NCBI GenBank assembly: GCA_965263325.1
Contig: CBDHGY010000002.1
Span: 248,001 to 312,000, forward strand
Direction of reading: 5' to 3'
From: CBDHGY01 sp965263325
GTDB lineage: Bacteria; Pseudomonadota; Alphaproteobacteria; Caulobacterales; Hyphomonadaceae
DNA: 64,000 nucleotides
A program made the translations under genes and the position numbers. Positions 24,975 through 35,100 of this stretch are shown here, one piece after another; position 1 is the stretch's first letter, and each line of letters opens with the position of its first letter. The notes beneath the pieces were generated by a model that saw only the letters and a program-made list of their open reading frames with translations, had not been told where the DNA came from and searched no databases.

Positions 24975-27745
24975 TCACCGCGACCAAACAAGTCCCTTAA
25001 GGCATCTTCAGCGATATCTTCGACCGCGTCTTCTAGTGTTTCGGGTTCGCTGTCGGGGTCTGGCGCGGCGTTGGTGCCGTCTTTGGGGGCATTTGTTTCG
25101 CCATCCTGTGGGATACTCTCTTCTGCTGGCGCTTGAGAACCCGATCCGCCAAGAACGCCGTCCACAATACCTCCGAGCTCGCCGCCAAGTTCTTCGGTGA
25201 TGCGGTCACCAATCTCGCCGACTGCGCGCTGACGGAGTTGCTGTGAGATCGCGGCGTTGTCGATGGAGATACTGGGGGCAAGCCAATTTCCGGAAATACG
25301 GAACGGTAGGGCGAATGGCTCACCATTCAGTTTCAACATGTCGAGATCGCCGCCGCCGCGAGTGTCCACAGATGGTGTGATTGAAATGTCGATGGACTGA
25401 TTTGCAAGATCAATGCGCCCCTGACCATCCAACAAGACCGCGGGATTGAGGGCGCGCATAAGATCAATGCTTGCAACGCCATTGGTTATCGTGAGCGCAC
25501 CATCGAACTGGGTGAAATCCGTTTGCGCTTCCGGCGATAATGCAAAACCGAGCGACCCGCTTGCAAGCGCGGACTGAATGGAATCAAGACTGCGAACGAT
25601 CTGCGCCACATTGAAACCTTTCACGGCGCCATCCGCTAGGTCAGTGGTCAGCTTTCCATTTAGGCCGCGCACTAGCGCATCCAAGCTATTGCCCGACGAT
25701 TTGGCACTAAATGTCAAATTGCCTATTCCCGAAACTGAGTTCAAATTTGCAAACGTCGACATAACAGACTGCATGGCGACATTCGAACCAGACATGTCGA
25801 CAGAAAGCGCGGGCGTGGCTTGGCTGGCATCCAGTGAAAGATCGCCTTTCCAATTGCCGCCAAAGGCATTTACCCCGATGATGTCAGCGCTGAGATCCCC
25901 ATTCGAAAGCGTCGCAGCGATATTCGCATTTCCCATTTCGATGTCGCCTATGACGAGTTCGCCTGCTTTCAGTTTAATGTCAGCATTCGCAGCGCGAAGG
26001 CCCTCAAGCGCAAGCGGAGATTTGCTCCAGCCACGGGCGGGTGTTTCGCTCGTTTCCTCTGTTGAGCTTTCACCGAGGAACGGCGTTAGATCGAGAGCTG
26101 GCATGTCGAGATCGGCAACCAAGCGGGGTACATCACCTGAGAGGTTGAAGCCGGCTGTTCCTGTCCCTGAGACATCATCTAGTTCAAGCTTTAATCCAGA
26201 AACCGAAAAATTGGAGGGCTGGCCTGTGAGCGTTCCTTGCAGGCTGAACGAATTTAGCGTTTGGCCGGGGGCGAGCTCAACCCCCATGACTTCCAGCAGT
26301 CCGCGCAGATTGGCACTGGACGCAGATAAATTGCCTCCCACCATTCCATTTGAACCGAGAGCAAGATCGCCTTTGTAATCCAGCTCAAGAAGCTTTCCGT
26401 TATGACGGAGCTCCGCTTCCTTTACTGCCAACGTGCTGAGCGGGCCCTTTAGCCCTCCCGAAAATTTAATGCTTTCAAGAGCGCTTACCGGGCCACCATC
26501 GATACCCATCTGTGTGAAAAGACGGCCAGCGTCGGAGATCGATGTGTTTAATGTACCATCAAATCCAAATTCATCACCAATCACGATTGCCCCGGTATAA
26601 TCAGTATTCATCAGGTCTGACGATTGTTTAAAGCGTTCGAAAGTGATGTCTGGTGCTGTAAACGCTCCCTGAACGCTTCCAGCGATATCAAGTGAACCAA
26701 CGGGTGAGAGTGTAATTGGCAAGTCGAGTCCCAATGTCGACGTGACATCCGAAATGCTCTGAGTTTTGAATGAAAAGTTTCCGTTCAGCGGAGTGGCTGA
26801 TGATAAATCGATGAGACCTGAATAACCCGTTTCCATCAACGCAGATTCTTGGCGTGCTCGCTCAATGTCGAGCTTCAATGCTGCGAGACGACCAGAGACG
26901 TGGCCGGCGACGTTAATTTCACCGAGCGAAGCAAGGTCGATTCCGAGATCAATACCGGCAAGCTTCGCAATGTCTTTCAGATTGCTAGACGCAACATCAA
27001 AACCGCCATCTAAGCTGGGTACGTCAGACAAAAGAAACGTGCCATCATACGCGACTTCGCCGAGATCAGTTTTTAGCGTTAAGTTGGCACTCGCGGTCTC
27101 ACCAGCTGTGACAGCGGATATGCTGGTCAAATCCAGGTCCAGATCGAATTTCTCGCCGTTCAACATGCCGCTACCGTCAAAAGACAGCGGCTTGTCGAGC
27201 GACTTCATCGAAGCTCTCGCATTCAATTCTGTCAAAGCGTAATTGCTATCAGTCATTGCGTCGATGAAGCTAAGAGACGAGTTCACAAGGCGAGCGCGAT
27301 CAATTCCAGCATCTAGGTTACCAGCGCTATCTTCGCTCGGTACTTCGGAAGCGGATTCGTCTGCGAACACCCAGTTGGCGGTGCCATCTGCCTTGCGTTC
27401 CAATGAGACGTTCGCATCGACGAGACTGATTTCCGCGATTTCCACACGGCCCGTCAGCAGGGGTAAGAACTTCACGCGTGCGCGCAATTCACCTGCTTCA
27501 ATCATATTTTCTGCAGAGAATCCTTCTGGATTGGCAACGGTCACCCCGCTGACACGCGCAGCGATTGAGGGTACAATGGACAGTCTGGCGTCGCCGCTAA
27601 GTTCAACATCCCGGCCGAGCGCTGCTTCAGCCTGAGTTTCGATTTGCGCGCGATACACTGAGCTCGGCACCAGATATGGGACTACGATAACGACGACCGC
27701 TAGAACCGCAATCAAGCCGCCGAAAATGTACAGAATCCGTTTCAT
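24971..27745 (-). CDS. AsmA family protein
   Basis: A roughly 924-residue AsmA/TamB-group protein. One N-terminal membrane helix (residues 4-25, ending VVIVVPYLVP) anchors a long periplasmic beta-rich repeat region, closing with an AsmA-2 domain (LNPAVLLDGQGRIDLANQSID). The last 90 residues are low-complexity and rich in Gln, Glu, Pro and Ser. Family members are thought to move or organise phospholipid between membranes. I begin at ATG 27745 (MKRILYIFGG); an upstream in-frame extension of 36 codons has no membrane-protein logic. Confidence 0.9.
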   Translation of the reverse strand: MKRILYIFGGLIAVLAVVVIVVPYLVPSSVYRAQIETQAEAALGRDVELSGDARLSIVPSIAARVSGVTVANPEGFSAENMIEAGELRARVKFLPLLTGRVEIAEISLVDANVSLERKADGTANWVFADESASEVPSEDSAGNLDAGIDRARLVNSSLSFIDAMTDSNYALTELNARASMKSLDKPLSFDGSGMLNGEKFDLDLDLTSISAVTAGETASANLTLKTDLGEVAYDGTFLLSDVPSLDGGFDVASSNLKDIAKLAGIDLGIDLASLGEINVAGHVSGRLAALKLDIERARQESALMETGYSGLIDLSSATPLNGNFSFKTQSISDVTSTLGLDLPITLSPVGSLDIAGSVQGAFTAPDITFERFKQSSDLMNTDYTGAIVIGDEFGFDGTLNTSISDAGRLFTQMGIDGGPVSALESIKFSGGLKGPLSTLAVKEAELRHNGKLLELDYKGDLALGSNGMVGGNLSASSANLRGLLEVMGVELAPGQTLNSFSLQGTLTGQPSNFSVSGLKLELDDVSGTGTAGFNLSGDVPRLVADLDMPALDLTPFLGESSTEETSETPARGWSKSPLALEGLRAANADIKLKAGELVIGDIEMGNANIAATLSNGDLSADIIGVNAFGGNWKGDLSLDASQATPALSVDMSGSNVAMQSVMSTFANLNSVSGIGNLTFSAKSSGNSLDALVRGLNGKLTTDLADGAVKGFNVAQIVRSLDSIQSALASGSLGFALSPEAQTDFTQFDGALTITNGVASIDLMRALNPAVLLDGQGRIDLANQSIDISITPSVDTRGGGDLDMLKLNGEPFALPFRISGNWLAPSISIDNAAISQQLRQRAVGEIGDRITEELGGELGGIVDGVLGGSGSQAPAEESIPQDGETNAPKDGTNAAPDPDSEPETLEDAVEDIAEDALRDLFGRGD

Positions 27746-27917
27746 GTCGCAAAACCCCGTTTTAATGGTCGCGTTCCTAATAGCGATATTTTCTGGCAAA
27801 TGAATGACGGGTGAAGAAATAGAGCTGAAAATCGCCATATCCCGCTTGACCACTGAGTCTGACTGGACTACTTCACGGGTTCGTTTCGGCTCTGGGGCCG
27901 CAACGTTAGTGAAATGC

Positions 27918-27994
27918 GCGGGTGTAGCTCAGTTGGTTAGAGTGCCGGCCTGTCACGCCGGAGGTCGCGGGTTCGAGCCCCGTCACTCGCGCCA
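27918..27994 (+). tRNA. tRNA-Asp (anticodon GTC)
   Basis: A 77-nt cloverleaf. The acceptor strand GCGGGTG pairs with CACTCGC. The D-arm begins GCTCAGTTGG. Anticodon stem CCGGC/GCCGG encloses loop CTGTCAC with anticodon GTC. The T-arm contains GGTTCGAGCC, the discriminator base is G and CCA is encoded. This reads Asp codons GAC/GAU. It lies between the AsmA promoter region and a convergent PepSY gene. Confidence 0.97.
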
Positions 27995-28111
27995 TTTCTC
28001 TCTCATTGAATTATGAACTCTTTGAATTAATTGCGATTCAGCAACGATGCGGTCTTGTCCGGCGTATGGCTTTAAGTTTGGCAAGCCTAATCTGCTCGGT
28101 GCAATACTGAA

Positions 28112-28648
28112 CTATTGGCTGGATAGTCTCTGTTTGCGTCGTGCTTTCTGCCAATTTCTGACGCGGGGGAGGAAAAAGAGATATAACCCCGTGCCCCACA
28201 TAATAATAAGCAGCACGCCGGTTGGTAGAAATACGAACAGTTTCACATTTTCTGAAAAGTAAGAGCCGTCGTGGATCTGTTCGATGAGATCTGAGCGCCG
28301 ATAGGCCACATTTAACACGTCACCAGTATTTGTGTCGACCTGGACTTCCCATCCTGAATTGGCGCGAATTTTCGCAACGCCCTTTCCAACGCGCAGATCA
28401 ATCCGGTCGATATCGGACCAGTCATTGATCTTAGCTTCAGGATGGACACGTGCTGCTTCCAGCATCGTCTCAAAACCGACGGCCGGAATTTGATTGGAGA
28501 TGACCCCTTTACTCGTCGGCGGTTGTATCCAGGCAACTTCCTTTTTGAGCATGAGGAATATACCTGCGACAAAGATAATTGATGCCGGCAAGAAGATAGC
28601 AAGGGATAGCCAATAATGAACCTGCCGCATTGTTCGTTTGACGTTCAT
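28112..28648 (-). CDS. PepSY-associated transmembrane protein
   Basis: A 178-residue membrane protein: a first helix at about 13-33 (LSLAIFLPASIIFVAGIFLML), a periplasmic PepSY-like domain at about 50-125, a second helix at about 137-158 (FVFLPTGVLLIIMWGTGLYLF) and a basic tail. Short PepSY-TM proteins of this type often accompany TonB receptors, siderophore reductases or peptidases, and their role is unclear. It lies downstream of the leftward BNR-repeat gene, with a perfect stem-loop in the 66-bp gap. Co-transcription with that gene is possible. Confidence 0.85.
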   Translation of the reverse strand: MNVKRTMRQVHYWLSLAIFLPASIIFVAGIFLMLKKEVAWIQPPTSKGVISNQIPAVGFETMLEAARVHPEAKINDWSDIDRIDLRVGKGVAKIRANSGWEVQVDTNTGDVLNVAYRRSDLIEQIHDGSYFSENVKLFVFLPTGVLLIIMWGTGLYLFFLPRVRNWQKARRKQRLSSQ

Positions 28649-28677
28649 GATCGTGCTCCAATCAAACTTTAGCTTCC

Positions 28678-28700
28678 CGCAGGCTCAAGAAGAGCCTGCG
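28678..28700 (-). other. Perfect 9-bp stem-loop between BNR-repeat and PepSY genes
   Basis: CGCAGGCTC, a 5-nt loop, then GAGCCTGCG, with no mismatch. On the minus strand no T-run follows, so it is not a standard intrinsic terminator. It may protect mRNA ends or attenuate read-through into the PepSY gene. Confidence 0.55.
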
Positions 28701-28714
28701 AAAACCCGTTTGAC

Positions 28715-31700
28715 TTACTCCGGAATTGCTCCGCCAGGTACCCATGGCGCACCAGCTGCGAGCAGCTCCGCCTCAAAGGCGGGAATAGTAGTTTCAACCA
28801 GAGTGTCCAATCGCGTGCGAAGCGCGCCAAACTCCGATTGCGCATATCCGAACTGATCACGGTGTGTTTGCGTCGGGCCATAAGTCGACTCACTTAAGCC
28901 GAGCATAACGCGTCCGAGTCTGCTTCGGACAGTTGGCAGCGTGCGTTCGGTAATGCTGTTTCTTGCGCGATTGCCATTTAATAAGTTTGACAGATCATTG
29001 GCTTCATCACGTATAGCCTGCCACCCATTATCTAATGCAATCGGATCTCCTCGCGTGGCGCGAGACTTGGCTTTCGCAAGGAGTGCAATTTTTTCATCTA
29101 AGCTCGCGAGGGTTACATCAACCGCCGTAACGGACCGGTCGAACTCCGCAACTTGCCCCCAAAATTCTGTCGCATCTGACTGAGGTGGTAGAGTAGGCGT
29201 GCCCATGCGTTCAACTGTGAATGGCTGAGCTGAAACTAATTCTGTCGTCTCGCCACGCACACGCTTTGACAATGAAACCGTGTATTCACCAGGTGCAACA
29301 AGGAAGCCTGTTGGTTCTTCCTCTTCATCGTCTCCGACCGCGACGGTATCCATGGCTGGATATCTCAGGTCCCAATTTACCCGATGAAATCCTTTCTTCG
29401 CTGGGCCCTTGATCCTGCGCACAAAGGTGCCATCACTATCGCGAACAGTGAGCCAAACGGCCGGCTCTGTTTCCTCAAGCTCAGCAGTCATTGCATCGAA
29501 ACCTGGGAATGGCGTATCTCTGCCCTCATCATTCAGTTTTTTTTCAGCCTCAGTCCTGATATCTTGGAGTGATCGGATGTCGTCGGCGAGGTAATACGTG
29601 AAGTTTGCGCCAAACGGTGGATTTGGGGCGCGGTAATATCCGTCTCCCTGCGAGCCAGCCTCAGAAAAGCCCAGCGGGTGTTGCTCAATATACCAAAGCG
29701 CCTTGCGTCCCGGAAAGAGCATCGCTTCTTGCTCAAGGCTGTCCTCAGTCAACTCGCGCAGCGGCGAAATATCGTCTACTATGAAGAAGCCTCGACCAAA
29801 GCTAGCGGCGACAAGATCGTTTTCGCGGCGCTGGATTGTGACATCACGAAAAGCAATTGTTGGGGCCTCACCGGACAGCTCAACCCATTTTTGACCACCA
29901 TCAAGGGTGAAGAACAGTCCAAACTCGGTTGCAGTGAAAAGGAGATTAGGGTTTTCGTGATCTTGAACGATACGCCAAACAAGATGCCGGTTTTCGAGAT
30001 TGCTCGAAATGCTTCGCCAGGACCGGCCACGATTGGTGCTTTTTAGAAGGTAAGGTTTGAAGTCGCCATATTTGTGATTGTCGAGCGCGATATACACCGT
30101 GTCTTCGTCGAATAGGTCGGCTCGGATATCATTTACGAAGGCCCGGTCAGGCACTCCCGGCAGATTGCCAACCTCTATGGGCCGCCAACTTTCGCCGCCA
30201 TTTTCCGTGACTTGAATGACGCCGTCATCCGTTCCTACATAAATAATGCCCTCGTTCAGAGGCGATTCTCCAAGTGACGTAATCGTATTGTACTGCGACA
30301 TGGCAAGAAAATCCCAGCCTGCATCCCAGCTCCATCGTCGCCCCTGAACGGGTAACTGCATACGATCCTCGTCTCGCGTGAGATCGCCTGAAATTGCTGT
30401 CCAGCTATCGCCGCGATCGTCTGATCGCCAAACGCGCTGTGATCCAAAGTAAAGGCGCGTCGGCTCGTGTTGGCTTACGAGAATGGGGGCGTCCCAATTC
30501 CATCTCTCAAGAGCTTCCCCCGGTGATGCTTGCGGCTGAATATGTATTATTTCACCTGTGACCCGGTCTACGCGGGCCAGATTCCCCTGCTGCCACTGGG
30601 CGTACATAATGTCAGGGTTCCCAGGCTCGGTCGCCGATTGATGGCCGTCAGCAAATAAGGTGATGAACCAATCAGAATTTCGAATGCCGTGGCGATTGTC
30701 CGTGCGCGATGGTCCGCCTTGCGAGTTATTGTCCTGCGTGCCGCCGTAGACGAAATAAAAGGGCTCTGCATCATCGACCGCGACTTTGTAAAACTGCGTA
30801 ACAGGTAAATTATCGATGAAGCGCCAGGTCTTTGTATGGTCATAACTTTCATAAAGTCCGCCATCAGAACCCCAGAGAATATAGTCTGGATCATCTGGCC
30901 GAAACGCAATGGCATGATCATCAACGTGTTTGGTTGAATTATTGAGATCGCTCCATGTCATGCCGCCATCGTCAGAAATCTGGGACGTGTTAGAAACCAT
31001 ATATATACGGTCAAACACATGTGGGCTTGCATAGAGTTCCTGATAATAGTGTGGCCCGGTGCCCCCGCCGACAGCATCAGATTGTTTTTCCCAGCTCGCG
31101 CCGCGGTTGGTGGACTTCCAAACACCGCCTTCTCGGCGATCAAGCTCGATCGCTGCGTATAGAACGTCAGGTTTCATGGGCGAAATTGCCAGCCCAATTT
31201 TTCCCATATTTCCCTCGGGCAGACCATTGGTGAGCTCTGTCCAGGTCTCGCCGCCATCATCGGATTTCCAAAGCCCGCTTTCAGGACCGCCGCCGACATA
31301 TGCTGCGACCGTGCGATGATGCTGCCACATCGCGGCGTACAATCGGTCTGGATTTCGTGGATCGATGACGAGATCAGTCGCACCAGTGTATTGGCCGGAT
31401 GACAGAACGTTGGTCCATGTGTCGCCGCCGTCGGTCGTTTTAAAGACACCTCGCTCGCCCCCCGGTGACCAAAGTGGTCCCTGTGATGCCACCCAAACAG
31501 TGTTAGGATCGCTAGGGTGGACAATGATTTTCGAAATGTGTTCCGAGCGGCCAAGTCCCTTCTTTTCCCAGGTTGCCCCAGCGTCATTGGAGACGTAGAT
31601 GCCATCGCCAAATCCAACATGACGCCCGCCAACATTTTCACCCGTCCCGACCCAGATGCGATTTGGGTCGGATGGGTCTGCACCGAGCGACCCAATCGAG

Positions 31701-31990
31701 TAGGATCCCTGGCCATCAAAGAGTGAGGTCCATGTCGTTCCAGCGTTTTCAGTCTTCCAGACACCGCCGGAGCCAACGGCAACAAACCAGGTGGCGGGTT
31801 CGTCAGGGACGACAATAATGTCCGCGATACGGCCCGACATGAAAGCCGGTCCAATGTTTCGGAGCTTAAAGGCTTCGAAGGTCGAGCTCGACAGAGGCGT
31901 TTCTTCTTCCACCTCGCTCGATTGTGCTAAAACTGTAAAACCAAGCCCGACGAACAAAAGCAAGCTGATGATTATTCTTGCCAACCCCAT
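28715..31990 (-). CDS. Exported sortilin/VPS10-type BNR-repeat protein (paralogue A)
   Basis: A 1091-residue protein. A signal peptide (cleavage expected after VLA near residue 21) is followed by a long beta-propeller region with about ten Asp-box repeats such as NAGTTW, DAGATW, DGGDTW and NGGESW. A FlgD-like Ig segment comes next (VRRIKGPAKKGFHRVNWDLR) and a helical C-terminal tail. I start at ATG 31990 because GGGAG lies 6 nt before it; the frame's first ATG at 32005 overlaps that site. Such proteins are annotated as VPS10-domain or glycosyl-hydrolase-like, but no catalytic residues can be assigned. It is head-to-head with a full-length paralogue. Confidence 0.85.
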   Translation of the reverse strand: MGLARIIISLLLFVGLGFTVLAQSSEVEEETPLSSSTFEAFKLRNIGPAFMSGRIADIIVVPDEPATWFVAVGSGGVWKTENAGTTWTSLFDGQGSYSIGSLGADPSDPNRIWVGTGENVGGRHVGFGDGIYVSNDAGATWEKKGLGRSEHISKIIVHPSDPNTVWVASQGPLWSPGGERGVFKTTDGGDTWTNVLSSGQYTGATDLVIDPRNPDRLYAAMWQHHRTVAAYVGGGPESGLWKSDDGGETWTELTNGLPEGNMGKIGLAISPMKPDVLYAAIELDRREGGVWKSTNRGASWEKQSDAVGGGTGPHYYQELYASPHVFDRIYMVSNTSQISDDGGMTWSDLNNSTKHVDDHAIAFRPDDPDYILWGSDGGLYESYDHTKTWRFIDNLPVTQFYKVAVDDAEPFYFVYGGTQDNNSQGGPSRTDNRHGIRNSDWFITLFADGHQSATEPGNPDIMYAQWQQGNLARVDRVTGEIIHIQPQASPGEALERWNWDAPILVSQHEPTRLYFGSQRVWRSDDRGDSWTAISGDLTRDEDRMQLPVQGRRWSWDAGWDFLAMSQYNTITSLGESPLNEGIIYVGTDDGVIQVTENGGESWRPIEVGNLPGVPDRAFVNDIRADLFDEDTVYIALDNHKYGDFKPYLLKSTNRGRSWRSISSNLENRHLVWRIVQDHENPNLLFTATEFGLFFTLDGGQKWVELSGEAPTIAFRDVTIQRRENDLVAASFGRGFFIVDDISPLRELTEDSLEQEAMLFPGRKALWYIEQHPLGFSEAGSQGDGYYRAPNPPFGANFTYYLADDIRSLQDIRTEAEKKLNDEGRDTPFPGFDAMTAELEETEPAVWLTVRDSDGTFVRRIKGPAKKGFHRVNWDLRYPAMDTVAVGDDEEEEPTGFLVAPGEYTVSLSKRVRGETTELVSAQPFTVERMGTPTLPPQSDATEFWGQVAEFDRSVTAVDVTLASLDEKIALLAKAKSRATRGDPIALDNGWQAIRDEANDLSNLLNGNRARNSITERTLPTVRSRLGRVMLGLSESTYGPTQTHRDQFGYAQSEFGALRTRLDTLVETTIPAFEAELLAAGAPWVPGGAIPE

Positions 31991-32142
31991 TTGCTGCTCC
32001 CTCAATCAGTGCACCCTCGACCTACGCTAGCACATTCTGTCAATTCGCAAAGCCTGATCAATAAGAGCGTCTTAGGATTTGCATTTTGTTTGGTGATGGA
32101 TGATCCTAAAACTAAACAAGAGCCATCTCGGGGGGAAGCAAA

Positions 32143-35100
32143 TTGGGTATATTCAGCAGACCAACCATTCTACTGATAGGAATCGTGGCGCTTGGCCTCG
32201 GTATCGGGGTCGCATCAGTTGCTTCCTCGCAGTCCAGTGAAAACGAACCGGATAGTCCACTTGCATCCCTGCCGCTGAGGTCCATCGGTCCGGCCTATCC
32301 TTCGGGGCGCATATCAGACTTTGCTTTTTTTTCCGAGGGGCATCATCACTATTTGGTCGGGACGGCTTCAGGAGGATTATGGCGCACGCGAAACGCTGGT
32401 ACAACATGGACACCAATTTTCGACAATGAAGGCACCTACGCGATTGGTGTTGTTGAAATCGCCCCATCAGATGAGAAAATCGTTTGGGTCGGAACGGGCG
32501 AAAACAATGCCCAGCGATCTGTGGCATTCGGCGACGGGGTTTACAAGTCCACCGATGGCGGTGCCACCTGGCAAAATATGGGATTAAAGGAGTCTGGTCA
32601 CATTAGTCAGATTTGGATCGATCCCGAGCAACCCGACACAGTTCTTGTTGCCTCTCAGGGACCGCTTTGGTCGGACGGTGGCGACAGGGGATTGTTTAAG
32701 ACAACAGATGGCGGCGAGACGTGGGATCAAATTCTGTCGATTGATGAATACACGGGTGTGAATGAGTTTGTCGTCGATCCCGATAATTTTGATAACATTG
32801 TCGCCTCAAGTTATCAGCGTCGCCGCCACGTGTGGGTGCTTATCAATGGAGGTCCCGGATCAGGCATTCATCGAACCATTGATGGTGGGGCGTCGTGGAC
32901 AGAAGTTGAAGCAGGTCTTCCGAAGGATGACATGGGCCGGATCGGGCTCGCCATGGCTCCTTCAGATCACGATATGCTGTATGCGATTATTGAGGGCCAG
33001 CCCGACGAGCAAGGCATATATCGGTCGCTGGATTTCGGTCAAAACTGGGAAAAGCGCTCCTCTCACATGACCACTAGTCCCCAATACTACAATGAAATTG
33101 TCGTCGATCCTCACGATAAAAATACGCTATATTCGCTCGACACGTTTTCAAAGAGATCGACTGATGGTGGCAAAACCTTCACTGATCTGGGCGCAGCGCA
33201 TCGCCATGTCGATGACCATGCCTTGTGGATAGATGAAACCAACACAGATCATATGATCATTGGGGGTGACGGGGGCATTTACGAAACCTGGGATGGCGGC
33301 GAGCTTTGGAAACATGTCAACAATTTGCCTATTGTGCAGTTTTACCGCGTCCAACCAGATAATGCAGAACCATTTTACAATGTGTGTGGAGGCACTCAGG
33401 ACAACAATTCGCTTTGCGGTCCATCGCGTACCAATCTAACGCATGGAATTGTTAACTCCGACTGGCATATCGTTCTCGGAGGTGATGGATACAAACCGCA
33501 GATCGACCCCCGCGATCCAAATACGATTTATGCGCAGTATCAGTATGGCGGCTTGGTGCGATATGATAAGCGCACTCAAGAAAGAGTTTTCCTAACCCCG
33601 CAGCCACCAATTGGCGAACCGGCCTACAAATGGAACTGGAACACCCCTCTACTTATTAGCCCGCACAATCCTGATCGTATCTATTATGCGGCAGAATATC
33701 TGTTTGCATCGAATGATCGCGGCAATAATTGGGAAATCATAAGTCCCGATCTAACGCGCCAAATTGATCGAAATGCGCTCGAAGTCATGGGGCGCGTCTG
33801 GAGTGTGGATGCAATTGCAAAAAACGATTCAACATCAATTTTTGGAGCAGCGATCGCACTGAGCGAAAGCCCGCTTGAGGAAGGCCTCATCTACGTTGGG
33901 ACCGATGACGGCGTTATTTCGGTAACTGAAGACAATGGTGAGAATTGGCGACATGATAAGTCAGTTCGCGGAGTGCCGGAAATGACTTTGGTTGAAGACA
34001 TTATTGCTTCCGTTCACGATCCAGATGTCGCTTACGCAGTTTTCGACAACCACAAACGAAATGATCACAAACCATACGTATACAGAACCAGTAATCGCGG
34101 TAATGGCTGGCGCAGCATAGCAGGGGATTTGCCAGAATGGGGCGCGGTGCACACAATTGCAGAAGATCATGTTGATCCGAACCTATTGTTTGTGGGAACC
34201 GAGTTTGGTTTGTTTTACAGCCAGAATGGCGGGCGTAACTGGACTCAGCTAAAATCCAATTTTCCGACGATTGATGTCCGCGATATCGAAATCCAGCGCC
34301 GAGAAAACGATCTCGTTGTCGGCACGTTTGGCCGCGGTATCTATATCCTCGACGACTATTCGGCGCTGCGAACGCCAACGGCCGACATCAATGCATCCGA
34401 GGCAACACTGTTTCCGGTGCGCGATGCCTGGCTCTACGTCGAGGGCGACTTGTGGGGCGGGGCAGGTGGTCCTCAAGCGTTTAACGGTGACAATTTCTGG
34501 TACGCTGAGAATCCACAATTTGGTGCAGTATTTACTTACACCCTGCGAGATGGCTTGAAGTCGCTGTCAGATACTCGGCGCGCAGCGGAGATCGAAATCG
34601 CAAAAGAGGGAGGCGACACGCCTTATCCATCATGGGATGTACTGCGGACTGAGGACCGCGAAGACGAACCCGCCATACTTTTCACAGTCGAAGACTCTGA
34701 TGGAAATATTGTACGTCGCATAACAGGCCCGTACAAGAAAGGCCTACACCGTATCGCTTGGGATTTGCGTTACCCATCGCCTGATCCTGTTCAGCTCGTT
34801 GCCCCGAATTTGTCTCCTTTTTCGAGCCCGCCGGTAGGTCCCATGGTTGTTCCCGGGGAGTATATAGTAACTCTGTCGAAGCGGATCGATGGTATTGTTA
34901 CGCCACTATCAGAGCCGCAAAGTTTTACGGTCAAACCGCTTCACGATACGCCGGAGGCGACGGATGACCGCCAACAGGTTTTGGCATTTCAGCGAGAGAC
35001 TTCGGACATTGCACGGGCCGTCTCTGCGGCGTCGGCTTCCTCCTCCGATCTACGCAACCAGCTAGCGCATTTGAAGTTAAGTGTCGAAAATGTTGAGACG

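Noticed and set aside
25578..26378. 266-codon plus-strand frame inside the AsmA gene
   Set aside because: It is antisense to the well-supported AsmA frame, is rich in Ser, Pro and Arg as expected of a shadow frame, and has no ribosome-binding site.
27746..27853. 36-codon N-terminal extension of the AsmA protein
   Set aside because: The extension lacks a ribosome-binding site and would push the membrane anchor inward; MKRILYIFGG at 27745 is the family-like start.
31174..31854. 226-codon minus-strand frame inside the BNR-repeat gene A
   Set aside because: It is an alternate phase of the same strand, and the Asp-box repeats prove the main frame.
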